Source of the DNA: Streptomyces katrae
Lineage (GTDB): Bacteria > Actinomycetota > Actinomycetes > Streptomycetales > Streptomycetaceae
Length of the DNA stretch: 64,000 bases
Reading direction: 5' to 3'
NCBI RefSeq assembly: GCF_002028425.1
Contig: NZ_CP020042.1
Span: 372,001 to 436,000 of the forward strand
Shown: positions 43,879 to 51,740 of the stretch, one piece after another
How the letters are laid out: each line of letters begins with the position of its first letter
Position numbering within the stretch: the first letter of the stretch is position 1
Program-made: the position numbers and the translations under genes
The notes under the pieces: generated by a model
What the model saw: only the letters and a program-made list of their open reading frames with translations
Database searches by the model: none
Told to the model about the DNA's origin: nothing

Positions 43879-44649
43879 GTGTCCGCTGCCACCCGAGTCG
43901 TCCCGATCCCCGTCCTGGGCCGCCACCACATCAACGCCTACCTGCTGCTGGGCCGCAGGCCCGTGGTCGTCGACGCCGGCACCCCCGGCAGCGGCCGGAA
44001 GATCCATGACGCGATCGCCGCGCACGGGGTGGACCCGGCCGACCTGTCGCTGATCGTCCTCACCCACGGGCACATCGACCACTTCGGCTCGGCCGCCGAA
44101 CTGAGCCGGCTGACCGGCGCCCCGGTCGCGGGCCACGTGGCCGACCTGGGACCGTTCCGTACCGGCCGGGTCCGCGAACCGTACCTGCCCACCGGCCCGA
44201 TGGGCCGCCTGATGGCCCGCAACGCGAAACTGCACGCGCGGGCCGAACCGGTGGAGCCGGAGCTGCTGTTGCGGGGTGAGACGGACCTGTCCGACTTCGG
44301 GATCGAGGCGCGCGTCATGCCGACTCCGGGACACACCGCCGGATCGGTCTCGGTGCTCACCGGGCGGGGCGACCTCGTCGCGGGCGATCTGATCGCCAGC
44401 TCCTTCATGGGGCTCATCCCGGGCAGACCGGCCAACCCCCCTTTCCACGACGACCCCGTGGGCAACCTCGCCAGCCTGAAGCGGATGCTCGACCTGGACC
44501 CGGCCCGGCTCCACGTCGGCCACGGCAGCCCGCTGGAACCGGCCCGGGTCCGCCGCTGGGCCGCCCGCGAGGAGCGGCGCCTCACCCGCCGCCGGGCCGC
44601 CGGCCGGCTGCGGACCCGGCCGGCTCAGGATCCGGGGGCGGCGGACTGA
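43879..44649 (+). CDS. Metallo-beta-lactamase fold hydrolase
   Basis: A 256-aa MBL-fold hydrolase. The HxHxDH motif THGHIDHFG is near residue 60, the third ligand region PTPGHTAGS near 152, the aspartate in VAGDLIASS near 172, and the last histidine in HVGHGSPLEP near 214, so a binuclear zinc site is complete. It is cytoplasmic (no signal) and most like hydrolases of thioesters or lactones rather than true lactamases. The GTG start at 43879 follows GGAGAACTC. Confidence 0.9.
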   Translation: MSAATRVVPIPVLGRHHINAYLLLGRRPVVVDAGTPGSGRKIHDAIAAHGVDPADLSLIVLTHGHIDHFGSAAELSRLTGAPVAGHVADLGPFRTGRVREPYLPTGPMGRLMARNAKLHARAEPVEPELLLRGETDLSDFGIEARVMPTPGHTAGSVSVLTGRGDLVAGDLIASSFMGLIPGRPANPPFHDDPVGNLASLKRMLDLDPARLHVGHGSPLEPARVRRWAAREERRLTRRRAAGRLRTRPAQDPGAAD

Positions 44650-44785
44650 CCCGGTTCGCACGACATCCGTGTGACGTCGGTGTCCTATGACATCTGTCAT
44701 CCCGCACAGGTGATCACGGGCCCTGCCGCCCGTCCCCTCCCCCCGGTGAGGATGACGGTCGACGCAACGACCACGGGGGACCGAA

Positions 44786-45241
44786 GTGAACATCCTGAAG
44801 AAGAAGACTACGGCCGGACCGGCCGAAGAGACCAGCACCGAGAACCTCACTCCGGCCGACTACCGGCTCCCGGTCTGGTTCTTCGGCTTCGAGGGCGTCC
44901 TCGCGGCCGCCTTCGACATCATCAAGGCCTTCCCCTCGGCCTGGCCGGTCCTGCTGGGGCTGCTGGTCGTCAACATCGCCGTCTCGCTGACGATGATGCG
45001 CCGGCGCCTGAAGCTCGCCAAGGCCCTGTGGCGGGGCAAGGAGACCCGCAAGGTCGCGATCGCCCTCGTCGCCCTGCGGATCGGCAGCCACTTCGCCCTC
45101 AACGCGCTGGGCTTCGCCGTCACTTCGACCCTCGGTCACGCCCTCTTCGCGGTGGTCATGGCCACGGTCACGATCGGCCTGCTGGCCTACTCGCAGGAGA
45201 CGGCCGTGCGCGCCCTCACCCGCACTCCGGCCGGGCGCTGA
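44786..45241 (+). CDS. Small integral membrane protein
   Basis: A 151-aa membrane protein with about four hydrophobic segments (WFFGFEGVLAAAFDIIKAF, WPVLLGLLVVNIAVSL, VAIALVALRIGSHFALNAL, LFAVVMATVTIGLLAY). No family is recognised. The GTG at 44786 lies just past GGGGGACCGAA. Convergent with the ABC exporter gene. Confidence 0.75.
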   Translation: MNILKKKTTAGPAEETSTENLTPADYRLPVWFFGFEGVLAAAFDIIKAFPSAWPVLLGLLVVNIAVSLTMMRRRLKLAKALWRGKETRKVAIALVALRIGSHFALNALGFAVTSTLGHALFAVVMATVTIGLLAYSQETAVRALTRTPAGR

Positions 45242-45292
45242 CCGGCGGCGCCACCGGCGCCCGGGGCCGTCCTGCCCGGGCGGCCGGGTCGC

Positions 45293-47302
45293 TCACGGCT
45301 CCCCGGGGGCGGCCGCTGCGGCCCGCTGGGAGGGGATGGCGCCGTCGCGGTCGTGCTGGAGGGCGAGCAGTTCGCGGAACAGGCCGGGGGCGGTGGACAG
45401 TTCGCCGTACGTGCCCTGCTGGACGACCCGGCCGTGGTCGAGGACGACGATGCGGTCGGCCACGGCCACGTTGGTGAGGCGGTGCGTGACGAGGACGACG
45501 GCGCGGTCCCGGGCGGCCCGGCGCAGATGGGTGAAGATGCGGTGCTCGGCGCGCGGGTCGAGGGCCGAGGTGGGTTCGTCCAGCACGAGGAGGCCGGCGG
45601 GGCGGTAGAAGGCGCGGGCGAGGGCGATGCGCTGCCACTGGCCGCCCGACAGGTCGGTGCCGCCCAGCCACTCGCGGGCCAGGAGGGTGCCGAGGCCGGA
45701 GCGGAGTTCGGCCACGACCTCGTCGGCGCCGGTGGCCCGGCAGGCCTCCCACACACCGGCCTCGTCACCGTCGCGGCCGTCGCCGCCGGCCGGCTGGCCG
45801 AGGGTGATGTTGTCGCGGGCGGTCAGGGGCCAGCAGGCGTAGCGCTGCGGGACCATGGCGACCTGCTTCCACGCGGCGTGGGGGTCGAGGGCGGTGGTGG
45901 GGTGGCCGTCCCAGGTGACCGTGCCGGCGGTGGGCAGGTGCAGCCGGGTGAGGAGGTTGGACAGCGTGGTCTTGCCGGAGCCGTTCTCTCCGACCAGGGC
46001 GACGATCTCGCCGCGGCGGACGGAGAAGTCGATGCCGTCGAGGGCGTTGCGCTCGCTGCCCTCGTACCGGTAGACGAGCTTCTCGGCGCGGACCTCGCCG
46101 GGGGCGCCGGGGACGACCTCGCCCGCCTTCAGCCGGTAGCCGCCGGTCTCCTCCAGGAACCGTGACCAGTCGTCCATGTACATGCCGGTGCGGAAGATGA
46201 CGGCGGACATCCGGACGACGCCCTGGACGGAGCCGGTGACCGTCCGCAGGGCGAGGACGGCGGTGCCGGCCGCCGCCACGGACAGGTGGCCGGTGGCCAG
46301 GAGGGCGACGAGCACGCCCCAGACGAGCGCGGACGCCGCGCCGCCGCCGAGCGCGCCGAGGAAGGCCATCCGGGCGCCGTCGGTAACGGCCTGCCGGTGG
46401 ACCTCGGTGACGCGCCCGGTGATGCGGCGGTAGGTGCCCAGCAGGAACGGGGCCATCGTCCCGGCACGGATCTGGTCGGCGGCGTGGCTGTCGGACAGGT
46501 GCCAGCGCAGGACGCCGAGCATGCGGCTGTGCCCGGTCATCCGCACGCCGGCGGTGTAGGTGACGCGGGCGCTGTGGATCTGGGCGATGCCCTGCGGGAT
46601 GCCGGCGAGGACGAGGAAGGGGATGAGGACGGGGTGGAGGGCGCCGAGGACGAAGGCGCCGGCGAGGAGGGAGGCGAGGGCGGCGATCAGTTCCTGGCCC
46701 TCTTCGATGATGTCCTTGGCGACGACGGCGCCGCGTTCGGCGTTGTCCCAGCGGTCCTTGAAGCCGGGGCTGTCGTAGGCGGCGAGCTCGGAGGTGGTCG
46801 CCGCGTCCAGCAGCATCAGCTCGCACTCCTGCTGCATGAGGGGCGCGAGCCGGGAGGAGAGCCAGGTCACGACGATGTACAGGCCGGCGCGGAGTCCGGC
46901 CGCGGCGGCGAGGACCGCGACCGAGGGCCAGGCGTCCCACAGCCGGCCGGTGATGTCCCCGGAGGAGATCAGGGCGGTGATGGTCGAGGTGGTGGCGAGC
47001 AGGCCGGTGGCGGCGGCGGCACCGGAGACCGCCTGGCAGGCCATCAGGACCACGACCGAGCGGCGGTCGACGCGCCAGGCGACGCTCAGGGAGCGTGTGA
47101 GGAGGTGCGGGAGCCGCCGGGCCATGTGCCGCAGTGTGATGAGCTTGGTCGCCTCCCATCTGCTGTCCCGCTCGAACGCGAAGGCGAGTTCTTCCTGGAC
47201 CCGTTCCTGTCCGTCGCCGTCGCCGTCGCCGTCGCTGTTGCCGTCGCGGTTGCCGTCCTTGCTGGTCACCGGCTGCGCCTCCGTGGGTGCGGGAAGCGCC
47301 AA
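45293..47302 (-). CDS. ABC exporter (fused permease-ATPase)
   Basis: A 669-aa half-transporter with a six-helix permease domain (about residues 75-360) and a C-terminal ATPase: Walker A VGENGSGKTT near 450, Q-loop VAMVPQRYA, signature DLSGGQWQR near 560, Walker B LLVLDEPTSALD and the switch VTHRLTN. The N terminus is a Gly/Asp repeat (DGNRDGNSDGDGDGDGQ) from a GTC/GCC hexamer run. Homo-dimeric export of a small molecule or peptide is expected; no C39 peptidase domain is present. A 63-aa peptide gene lies immediately upstream on the same strand. Confidence 0.92.
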   Translation of the reverse strand: MALPAPTEAQPVTSKDGNRDGNSDGDGDGDGQERVQEELAFAFERDSRWEATKLITLRHMARRLPHLLTRSLSVAWRVDRRSVVVLMACQAVSGAAAATGLLATTSTITALISSGDITGRLWDAWPSVAVLAAAAGLRAGLYIVVTWLSSRLAPLMQQECELMLLDAATTSELAAYDSPGFKDRWDNAERGAVVAKDIIEEGQELIAALASLLAGAFVLGALHPVLIPFLVLAGIPQGIAQIHSARVTYTAGVRMTGHSRMLGVLRWHLSDSHAADQIRAGTMAPFLLGTYRRITGRVTEVHRQAVTDGARMAFLGALGGGAASALVWGVLVALLATGHLSVAAAGTAVLALRTVTGSVQGVVRMSAVIFRTGMYMDDWSRFLEETGGYRLKAGEVVPGAPGEVRAEKLVYRYEGSERNALDGIDFSVRRGEIVALVGENGSGKTTLSNLLTRLHLPTAGTVTWDGHPTTALDPHAAWKQVAMVPQRYACWPLTARDNITLGQPAGGDGRDGDEAGVWEACRATGADEVVAELRSGLGTLLAREWLGGTDLSGGQWQRIALARAFYRPAGLLVLDEPTSALDPRAEHRIFTHLRRAARDRAVVLVTHRLTNVAVADRIVVLDHGRVVQQGTYGELSTAPGLFRELLALQHDRDGAIPSQRAAAAAPGEP

Positions 47303-47383
47303 GTCTTCGGCAGGAACGGGGTGTCCGGAAGCCCTGGGTGCGAGGGGTCACCCGAAGGTGTCCCGGGGGGCGCGCGCCCGCGC

Positions 47384-47575
47384 TCAGGGCGCGGCGTCCC
47401 CTCCCCCGGCCTCCTGCCCGAGGTCGATCTCGGCACGCCGCACGAACCGCTCCCAGCCTTCGGCGGCCCGGACGCGCGGGGCGCGGCCCGGGGACGCGGG
47501 GCCGGGCTCCTGCATCTCGAAGGTCCGTCCGCTGGCACCGGGCTTGCGGCGGGGCAGTGAGGGGGTGGTGGACAT
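47384..47575 (-). CDS. 63-aa peptide next to the ABC exporter
   Basis: A 63-aa protein: MSTTPSLPRRKPGASGR, a Pro/Gly-rich middle, the segment EGWERFVRRAEIDL and an acidic Gly/Ala tail. No Cys, and Ser/Thr only near the N terminus, so it is not a lanthipeptide precursor of known type. It is transcribed in the same direction as, and 81 bases upstream of, the ABC exporter. Its ribosome binding site (GGAAGAGCAAGG) is moderate. It may be an exported or modified peptide, or an exporter accessory protein. Confidence 0.5.
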   Translation of the reverse strand: MSTTPSLPRRKPGASGRTFEMQEPGPASPGRAPRVRAAEGWERFVRRAEIDLGQEAGGGDAAP

Positions 47576-47765
47576 GCGCCTTGCTCCTCTTCCGGCGGGG
47601 GACGCGGCGGGCGGGGCCGGGGGCCTCGGTCCGCTACGAGGGGGAGCACGTCCGGAGCGGACGGGCGGCTCCGGGGTGCGGTGACCACCTTGGCCGCCGG
47701 AGGGCCGATCGATCAATGGTCGCGTCACGACGGATTCGGCACGACGTCACCGCCGGGTCCGGGCA

Positions 47766-47986
47766 GCCGTACTCCGCAAGGGCGATGTCCCCGGCCTTGG
47801 CGAACTGCGCGGCGGGCAGGGTGTGCATCGGCCAACGGGCCACCGACCGCGTCGCGAGGTCGCGCAGCCGGATGCCCGGGCGTCCCGCGGGCGCGCACCC
47901 GGCGGCTCCGCCGGGCGGCAGTTCCTGCGCCCGGGTCACGTAGGGGCGCATGACCGCGTCGTACCGCCGCAGGGCGAGGGCGCCGG
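47766..47986 (-). pseudogene. FAD-dependent monooxygenase, C-terminal fragment
   Basis: About 74 codons reading ALALRRYDAVMRPYVTRAQE ... LPPGGAAG ... ARWPMHTLPAAQFAKAGDIA, which is the characteristic C-terminal end of PHBH-type FAD-dependent monooxygenases. Everything upstream (FAD-binding GxGxxG and substrate domains) is absent, and the frame continues into unrelated sequence. The cut at about 47986 coincides with the start of the GntR fragment on the other strand. Confidence 0.6.
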
Positions 47987-48078
47987 GCGAGCGTGTTCCG
48001 GCGACCCGTGAGATCACCCGGCAGTGGGGCGTCGCCATGGCGACCGCGAGCAAGGTGCTGGCGGAGCTGCGCCGTGAG
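47983..48078 (+). pseudogene. GntR-type helix-turn-helix fragment
   Basis: About 32 codons reading PGERVPATREITRQWGVAMA then TASKVLAELRRE, a typical GntR winged-helix recognition segment. The preceding first helix is missing and the sequence stops matching at 48078, two bases before the stop codon of the leftward membrane gene at 48080. It is therefore a relic cut at both ends. Confidence 0.6.
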
Positions 48079-48079
48079 C

Positions 48080-48514
48080 CTAACCGCAGTCGCCGAGGAT
48101 CGGCCCCGAGCCGTCGGGTGTGTAGGTCGCCCACAGCATGAACAACTCCAGCAGAACCGCCGGACCGTCGAACAGGACGCACACGAGGGCAAGCAGCCCC
48201 GGCCAGGTGTCCCGGAGCCGCAGGCCGGAGCGGCGGCGGATCCACCGGGCCAGGAGGAGACACACGGCCATGGCCGACAGGCCGAGGACCGGCCCCGACC
48301 ACGCGACGAGGTATTCCGACTTCGGAAACGGCAGGTGCCGGCAGGCCGCCTGCTGGCGGTGCACCCAGTCGCTGTCGATGCCCTGGACGCTCCAGGAGGT
48401 GACCACGCCGAGCAGGGCCACCACCGGGACGAGCAGTGCCGTGACCACCATGCCGGGCGTGACGGCCGTGCGGTCCTGTGCGGGGCCGGACAGCGCCGCG
48501 GGAGGAGTTTCCAT
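48080..48514 (-). CDS. Membrane protein, putative immunity for the WXG-amidase effector
   Basis: A 144-aa protein with three hydrophobic segments (MVVTALLVPVVALLGVVTSW; WSGPVLGLSAMAVCLLLARW; WPGLLALVCVLFDGPAVLLE) and an extracytoplasmic loop holding conserved-looking Cys (QQAACRHLPF) and a C-terminal GDCG. Family not recognised. The start overlaps the preceding effector-like gene as ATGA, so the two are translationally coupled. Placement directly after an effector with a wall-amidase-type domain suggests an immunity or secretion partner. Confidence 0.7.
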   Translation of the reverse strand: METPPAALSGPAQDRTAVTPGMVVTALLVPVVALLGVVTSWSVQGIDSDWVHRQQAACRHLPFPKSEYLVAWSGPVLGLSAMAVCLLLARWIRRRSGLRLRDTWPGLLALVCVLFDGPAVLLELFMLWATYTPDGSGPILGDCG

Positions 48515-49809
48515 CAGTACCAGTTCGGGTGTGGTCGGACGATGTGGACACGCTGCTGGCCGTGGTTCCTCGTGGCCACGTGCTCGCGGCTGTCCAGGCT
48601 CACGTTCTGGAACGAGCTGGTGTGCTGGGTCAGTTTGATGTCGCCGTCAGGGGTCACCGAGGTGACCACCGCCGCGTGGTAGATCTCTCCCTGGGGCTCG
48701 TCCGGGTCGGCAGCGACCTGCTCGTAGAAGACCACGTCACCCGGACGCGCCTCTGAACGCGTGATTTCCTCACCACCGTTGCGCAGGAGGAAGCCGTGCA
48801 GGCCTTTGGCCTGCGACCACGACCGGGAGTGATAGGCCCGTTGGTCGAGCCAGGGAACCCCGATGCCGCTCTCGCGTCCCCAGGTGTTGTCCCCGCGCGG
48901 TCCCATCCAGAAGTCGAACTTCTTCTGCATGCCTCCGGCCTCGAGGGCCGACGACGTGAAATTGGCGCAGTTGTTCTTGAACTCGAGATCGTCCTTCTTG
49001 TCCCAGTGGTCGAGCGCGTACCGCACCATCTCGACCCGGTCGATCTTTCCGTCGGGACCCCGGAGTTCGTGTCCGACCTCCGGCGGAAGGCCGTTGAGGT
49101 CGGCGAGGGTGACCGGATCGGCCCGCATGAGGTCCTGCCGCTGCCGGGGCGTCAGGCCGTCCCACCAGGCGCGTACCAGGTGTGGGTCCTTGCCGACGGG
49201 GATGTTCGCCCTGAGGATGTCGAACTCGATGTGGGACGCCTCGACGAGGATCTCGTTGTGCGCTCGTGAGGTATCTGAGACGTTGATGGTTCCCGCGAGT
49301 TTCTCCAGTTCGGCAGAGGCCTTCGAGTCGGCCTGGGAGGCCTCGCGGAGGGCTTCCTCTATCAGCCCGTCGACCTCGGTGATGCGTCCCTGCTCCCGGG
49401 CATAGGCGTCGCGCACGTTCTGCGGAACGTTCGGTCCCGTGGGTACGGCTCCCGTGTACACGCCCACGGCTCGACCGTCCTGAATGCTCAGCCCGTAACC
49501 GCCGGCCAGTTCGACGGCGTGAAAGAGTGTGCGCTGGGCGTACCCCATCGAGTGGGTCAGCGCGTCGAGGACCATGGCGACGCCCTTCATGATGTCGCCG
49601 CCGGACTCCAGCCGGTCCGCCAGGTCTTCCAGCCGCTTGCCGGCCGTCTTGCCGGTGGCGTCCGCCCAGTGGTCGTCCAGGGGCTTCTTCCCCTGCGCCC
49701 GGATGTCGTCGGCGGCGGAAGAGGAGCGCCGCGCGAGGTCGACCCAGTCGTCCGCCGCCTTCTGCCACTGGTCCACCCGGCAGCCGTACAGGTCGTGATA
49801 GGTGACCAC
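48514..49809 (-). CDS. WXG100-like protein with C-terminal Amidase_6 domain
   Basis: A 431-aa protein. Residues 1-110 are helical and WXG100/ESX-like (CRVDQWQKAADDWVDLARRS). Residues 110-275 form a helical linker. Residues about 275-431 match the putative amidase domain (Amidase_6): NNCANFTSSALEAGG with the catalytic Cys near 281, PGDVVFYEQ near 358, IYHAAVVTSV with the His near 378, and LTQHTSSFQNVSL near 394. There is no signal peptide, so export would go through a type VII system. The GTG at 49809 lies 3 bases after the stop of the WXG100-like gene. It is most likely a secreted cell-wall-directed effector. Confidence 0.82.
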   Translation of the reverse strand: MVTYHDLYGCRVDQWQKAADDWVDLARRSSSAADDIRAQGKKPLDDHWADATGKTAGKRLEDLADRLESGGDIMKGVAMVLDALTHSMGYAQRTLFHAVELAGGYGLSIQDGRAVGVYTGAVPTGPNVPQNVRDAYAREQGRITEVDGLIEEALREASQADSKASAELEKLAGTINVSDTSRAHNEILVEASHIEFDILRANIPVGKDPHLVRAWWDGLTPRQRQDLMRADPVTLADLNGLPPEVGHELRGPDGKIDRVEMVRYALDHWDKKDDLEFKNNCANFTSSALEAGGMQKKFDFWMGPRGDNTWGRESGIGVPWLDQRAYHSRSWSQAKGLHGFLLRNGGEEITRSEARPGDVVFYEQVAADPDEPQGEIYHAAVVTSVTPDGDIKLTQHTSSFQNVSLDSREHVATRNHGQQRVHIVRPHPNWY

Positions 49810-49812
49810 AGG

Positions 49813-50136
49813 TCAGTTGCCCCCGAAGTCGGCGAGGCCGTGCTGGAGTCGGATGAAGGCGTCCCTCGCCTGTGCGTCCGTGGTGTCGTAGGAACGAGCC
49901 GTAGTGTGAAGGTGGTCGGCCATCGTGTTCATCTGCCTGCCCAGGTCGACCATGTGGTCCTCCCAGGCGGACGCGCACCGCTTCAGGGCCGCGGCGGAGG
50001 CCCAGCCGTGGTGGCCGTCGGCTGCCGTGTCGCTCGAGTCCAGCGACCGCCGGAGGTTGTCCAGCGCCTCTTCCGCCGCCGAGCGGGCGCCGCCCGCGCT
50101 CTGTCGCACGTAGTACGTCTTGATGTCTGTGTCCAC
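49813..50136 (-). CDS. WXG100-like small protein
   Basis: A 107-aa helical-hairpin protein of the WXG100/ESX type. Two long helices flank a turn with HHGWASAAALKRCASAWEDH (W-x-S in place of the strict WxG) near residue 45; the second helix includes MNTMADHLHTTARSYDTT. It probably pairs with the N-terminal helical part of the downstream effector for type VII export. The GTG at 50136 with GGGGGA 3 bases before it is chosen over the longer frame. First gene of the three-gene unit. Confidence 0.78.
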   Translation of the reverse strand: MDTDIKTYYVRQSAGGARSAAEEALDNLRRSLDSSDTAADGHHGWASAAALKRCASAWEDHMVDLGRQMNTMADHLHTTARSYDTTDAQARDAFIRLQHGLADFGGN

Positions 50137-50402
50137 GAATCCCCCATGAGCTGTCGGAGACACCCTAACCTCGATCATCTGTACGGACTTGCCCCCGCCG
50201 CGCTCGTGTGCAACGACGTGCCCGCATGCGCTGCTTGGCGGGTCTGGGTTTTCGCCCGACAGGGCTCAGCTAGCCAGGCGGCGCGGGGCTGCCCTGGCTG
50301 CGGAGGCGGGGCGGTGGGGGCCGGGGCGGGCGCGCGCCGGGGGTGGGCCGGGTGGGGGACAGCGGGGTGGCGGTGTGGGGTGGGGCGGTGAGGATCGGGG
50401 GT

Positions 50403-51281
50403 ATGGGCGTCGTCGTGCCGGTTCTCTTCGCGCTGTTCGCCGCGTTCAGCAACGCGCTCGCGACGGTGCTCCAGCGGCGGGCCTCGCTCACCGTGCCGCA
50501 GAGCGAGGGGTTCCGGTTCGGGCTGGTCCTGGACCTGTTGCGGCGGCCGCTGTGGATCGGGGGGATCATGGCGGTGATCGCGGCCGGGGTGGGGCAGGCC
50601 GTGGCGCTGGCGACGGGCGCGCTGTCGCTCGTGCAGCCCCTGTTCGTGCTGGAGCTGCCCCTCGCGCTGCTGATCGCCTCGCTGATGGCACGGAGCCGGC
50701 TGCCGGGGGCGGTGTGGCTCGCCGCGGCCGCGGTGGTGGCCGGGCTGGGTGTCGTGCTGGTGGCCGCCTCGCCCGCGGGGAACCGGACGCACGTGCCGCT
50801 CGACCGGTGGGTGCTGACCCTGTCGGCGTGCGCGGGGGCGGTGGCGGTGCTGGCCGTGGCGGGGCTGCGGCGGCCGCCGGGCCGGATGCGGGCCGGGTGC
50901 CTGGGCGCGGCCACCGCCGTCTGTTACGCGCTGACCGCGGCCCTGATGAAGTCGGCCGTGCACATCCTGGGCGCGGGCGGGGCCGGGGCGTTCCTGACGG
51001 CCTGGGAGACGTACGCCTTCGGTGCGGCCGGCATCTGCGCCGTCCTGCTCCTCGAGCACGCGATGCAGGGCGGGCCGCTGGTCGCCTCCCAGCCCGCCCT
51101 GACGCTGGGCGACGCCGGGGTCAGCGTCGCCTTGGGTGTACTGCTGTACGAGGAGCACCTGCGCGCGCACTGGTGGCTGCTCCCCCAGCTGCTCGGCCTG
51201 GCCCTGATCTGCGCCGGGGTCCTGGCCCTGGCCAGGTCGGGGGCGGGAGTGGAGGAAGAGGCGGGGGCGGGGGCGGCGTGA
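50403..51281 (+). CDS. DMT (EamA-like) transporter
   Basis: A 292-aa membrane protein with about nine or ten helices in two halves, typical of drug/metabolite transporters. Characteristic features are the first helix (VPVLFALFAAFSNALATVLQ), repeated GAxSLVQPLF-like segments (ALSLVQPLFVLELPLALL, PLVASQPALTLGDAGVSVAL) and a Glu-rich C terminus. The start at ATG 50403 is preferred; GTG 50388 is possible. Substrate is unknown. Confidence 0.88.
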   Translation: MGVVVPVLFALFAAFSNALATVLQRRASLTVPQSEGFRFGLVLDLLRRPLWIGGIMAVIAAGVGQAVALATGALSLVQPLFVLELPLALLIASLMARSRLPGAVWLAAAAVVAGLGVVLVAASPAGNRTHVPLDRWVLTLSACAGAVAVLAVAGLRRPPGRMRAGCLGAATAVCYALTAALMKSAVHILGAGGAGAFLTAWETYAFGAAGICAVLLLEHAMQGGPLVASQPALTLGDAGVSVALGVLLYEEHLRAHWWLLPQLLGLALICAGVLALARSGAGVEEEAGAGAA

Positions 51282-51285
51282 CCGG

Positions 51286-51492
51286 TCAGAGGGCCACGAC
51301 GATGACCGCTGCCGCCTTCCCGTCGCGCACGAGGGTGCTCCACCTCCCGTCCGCCGCCCGGGCGGGGCGCGGGGGTACGGCGGTGTTTCCGGTGCCGGGC
51401 ATCCGCGAGGCCGCGAACACGCCGGGGGCCACGCGCACGGCACCGGCTTCCATGGCGGCGGCGAGGAGGGAGATGCGGTAGATCTGGCTCAT
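51286..51492 (-). CDS. Small hypothetical protein, 68 aa
   Basis: A 68-aa protein beginning MSQIYRISLLAAAMEAGAVR and ending AAAVIVVAL, basic in the middle. No domain or signal peptide is clear. Supported by AGGAGATCCCC before the ATG at 51492. Convergent with the DMT gene. Confidence 0.5.
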   Translation of the reverse strand: MSQIYRISLLAAAMEAGAVRVAPGVFAASRMPGTGNTAVPPRPARAADGRWSTLVRDGKAAAVIVVAL

Positions 51493-51740
51493 GGGGATCT
51501 CCTGGGAGGAGTGCCGGGTGCAGGGGGGAAATCGCCTGGGGTTCGGCTGGTGGGGGGTCGGGCTCCTGGCTTCCATTGGGCCGCGGACGGGGGCGTCCCG
51601 TCACGTCCCGGCAGTTCGGGGCTTGACGGCCGTCCGGGTGACGTGCGGGGGGTGGAGGGCTGTGTCAGGCTGGGCGCAGGCCTCGGACTTCCCGGCGGAC
51701 TTCCGGCGAAGCCCGGCAGCCGCGGCGAACGGAGCGCGCT

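Noticed and set aside
42825..44649. GlxA regulator and MBL gene as a beta-lactam resistance pair
   Set aside because: The MBL fold matches lactone/thioester hydrolases more than lactamases, has no signal peptide, and nothing else in the context supports resistance.
47384..47575. Lanthipeptide or lasso peptide precursor
   Set aside because: There is no Cys or clustered Ser/Thr core, and no synthetase, cyclase or leader peptidase is encoded nearby.
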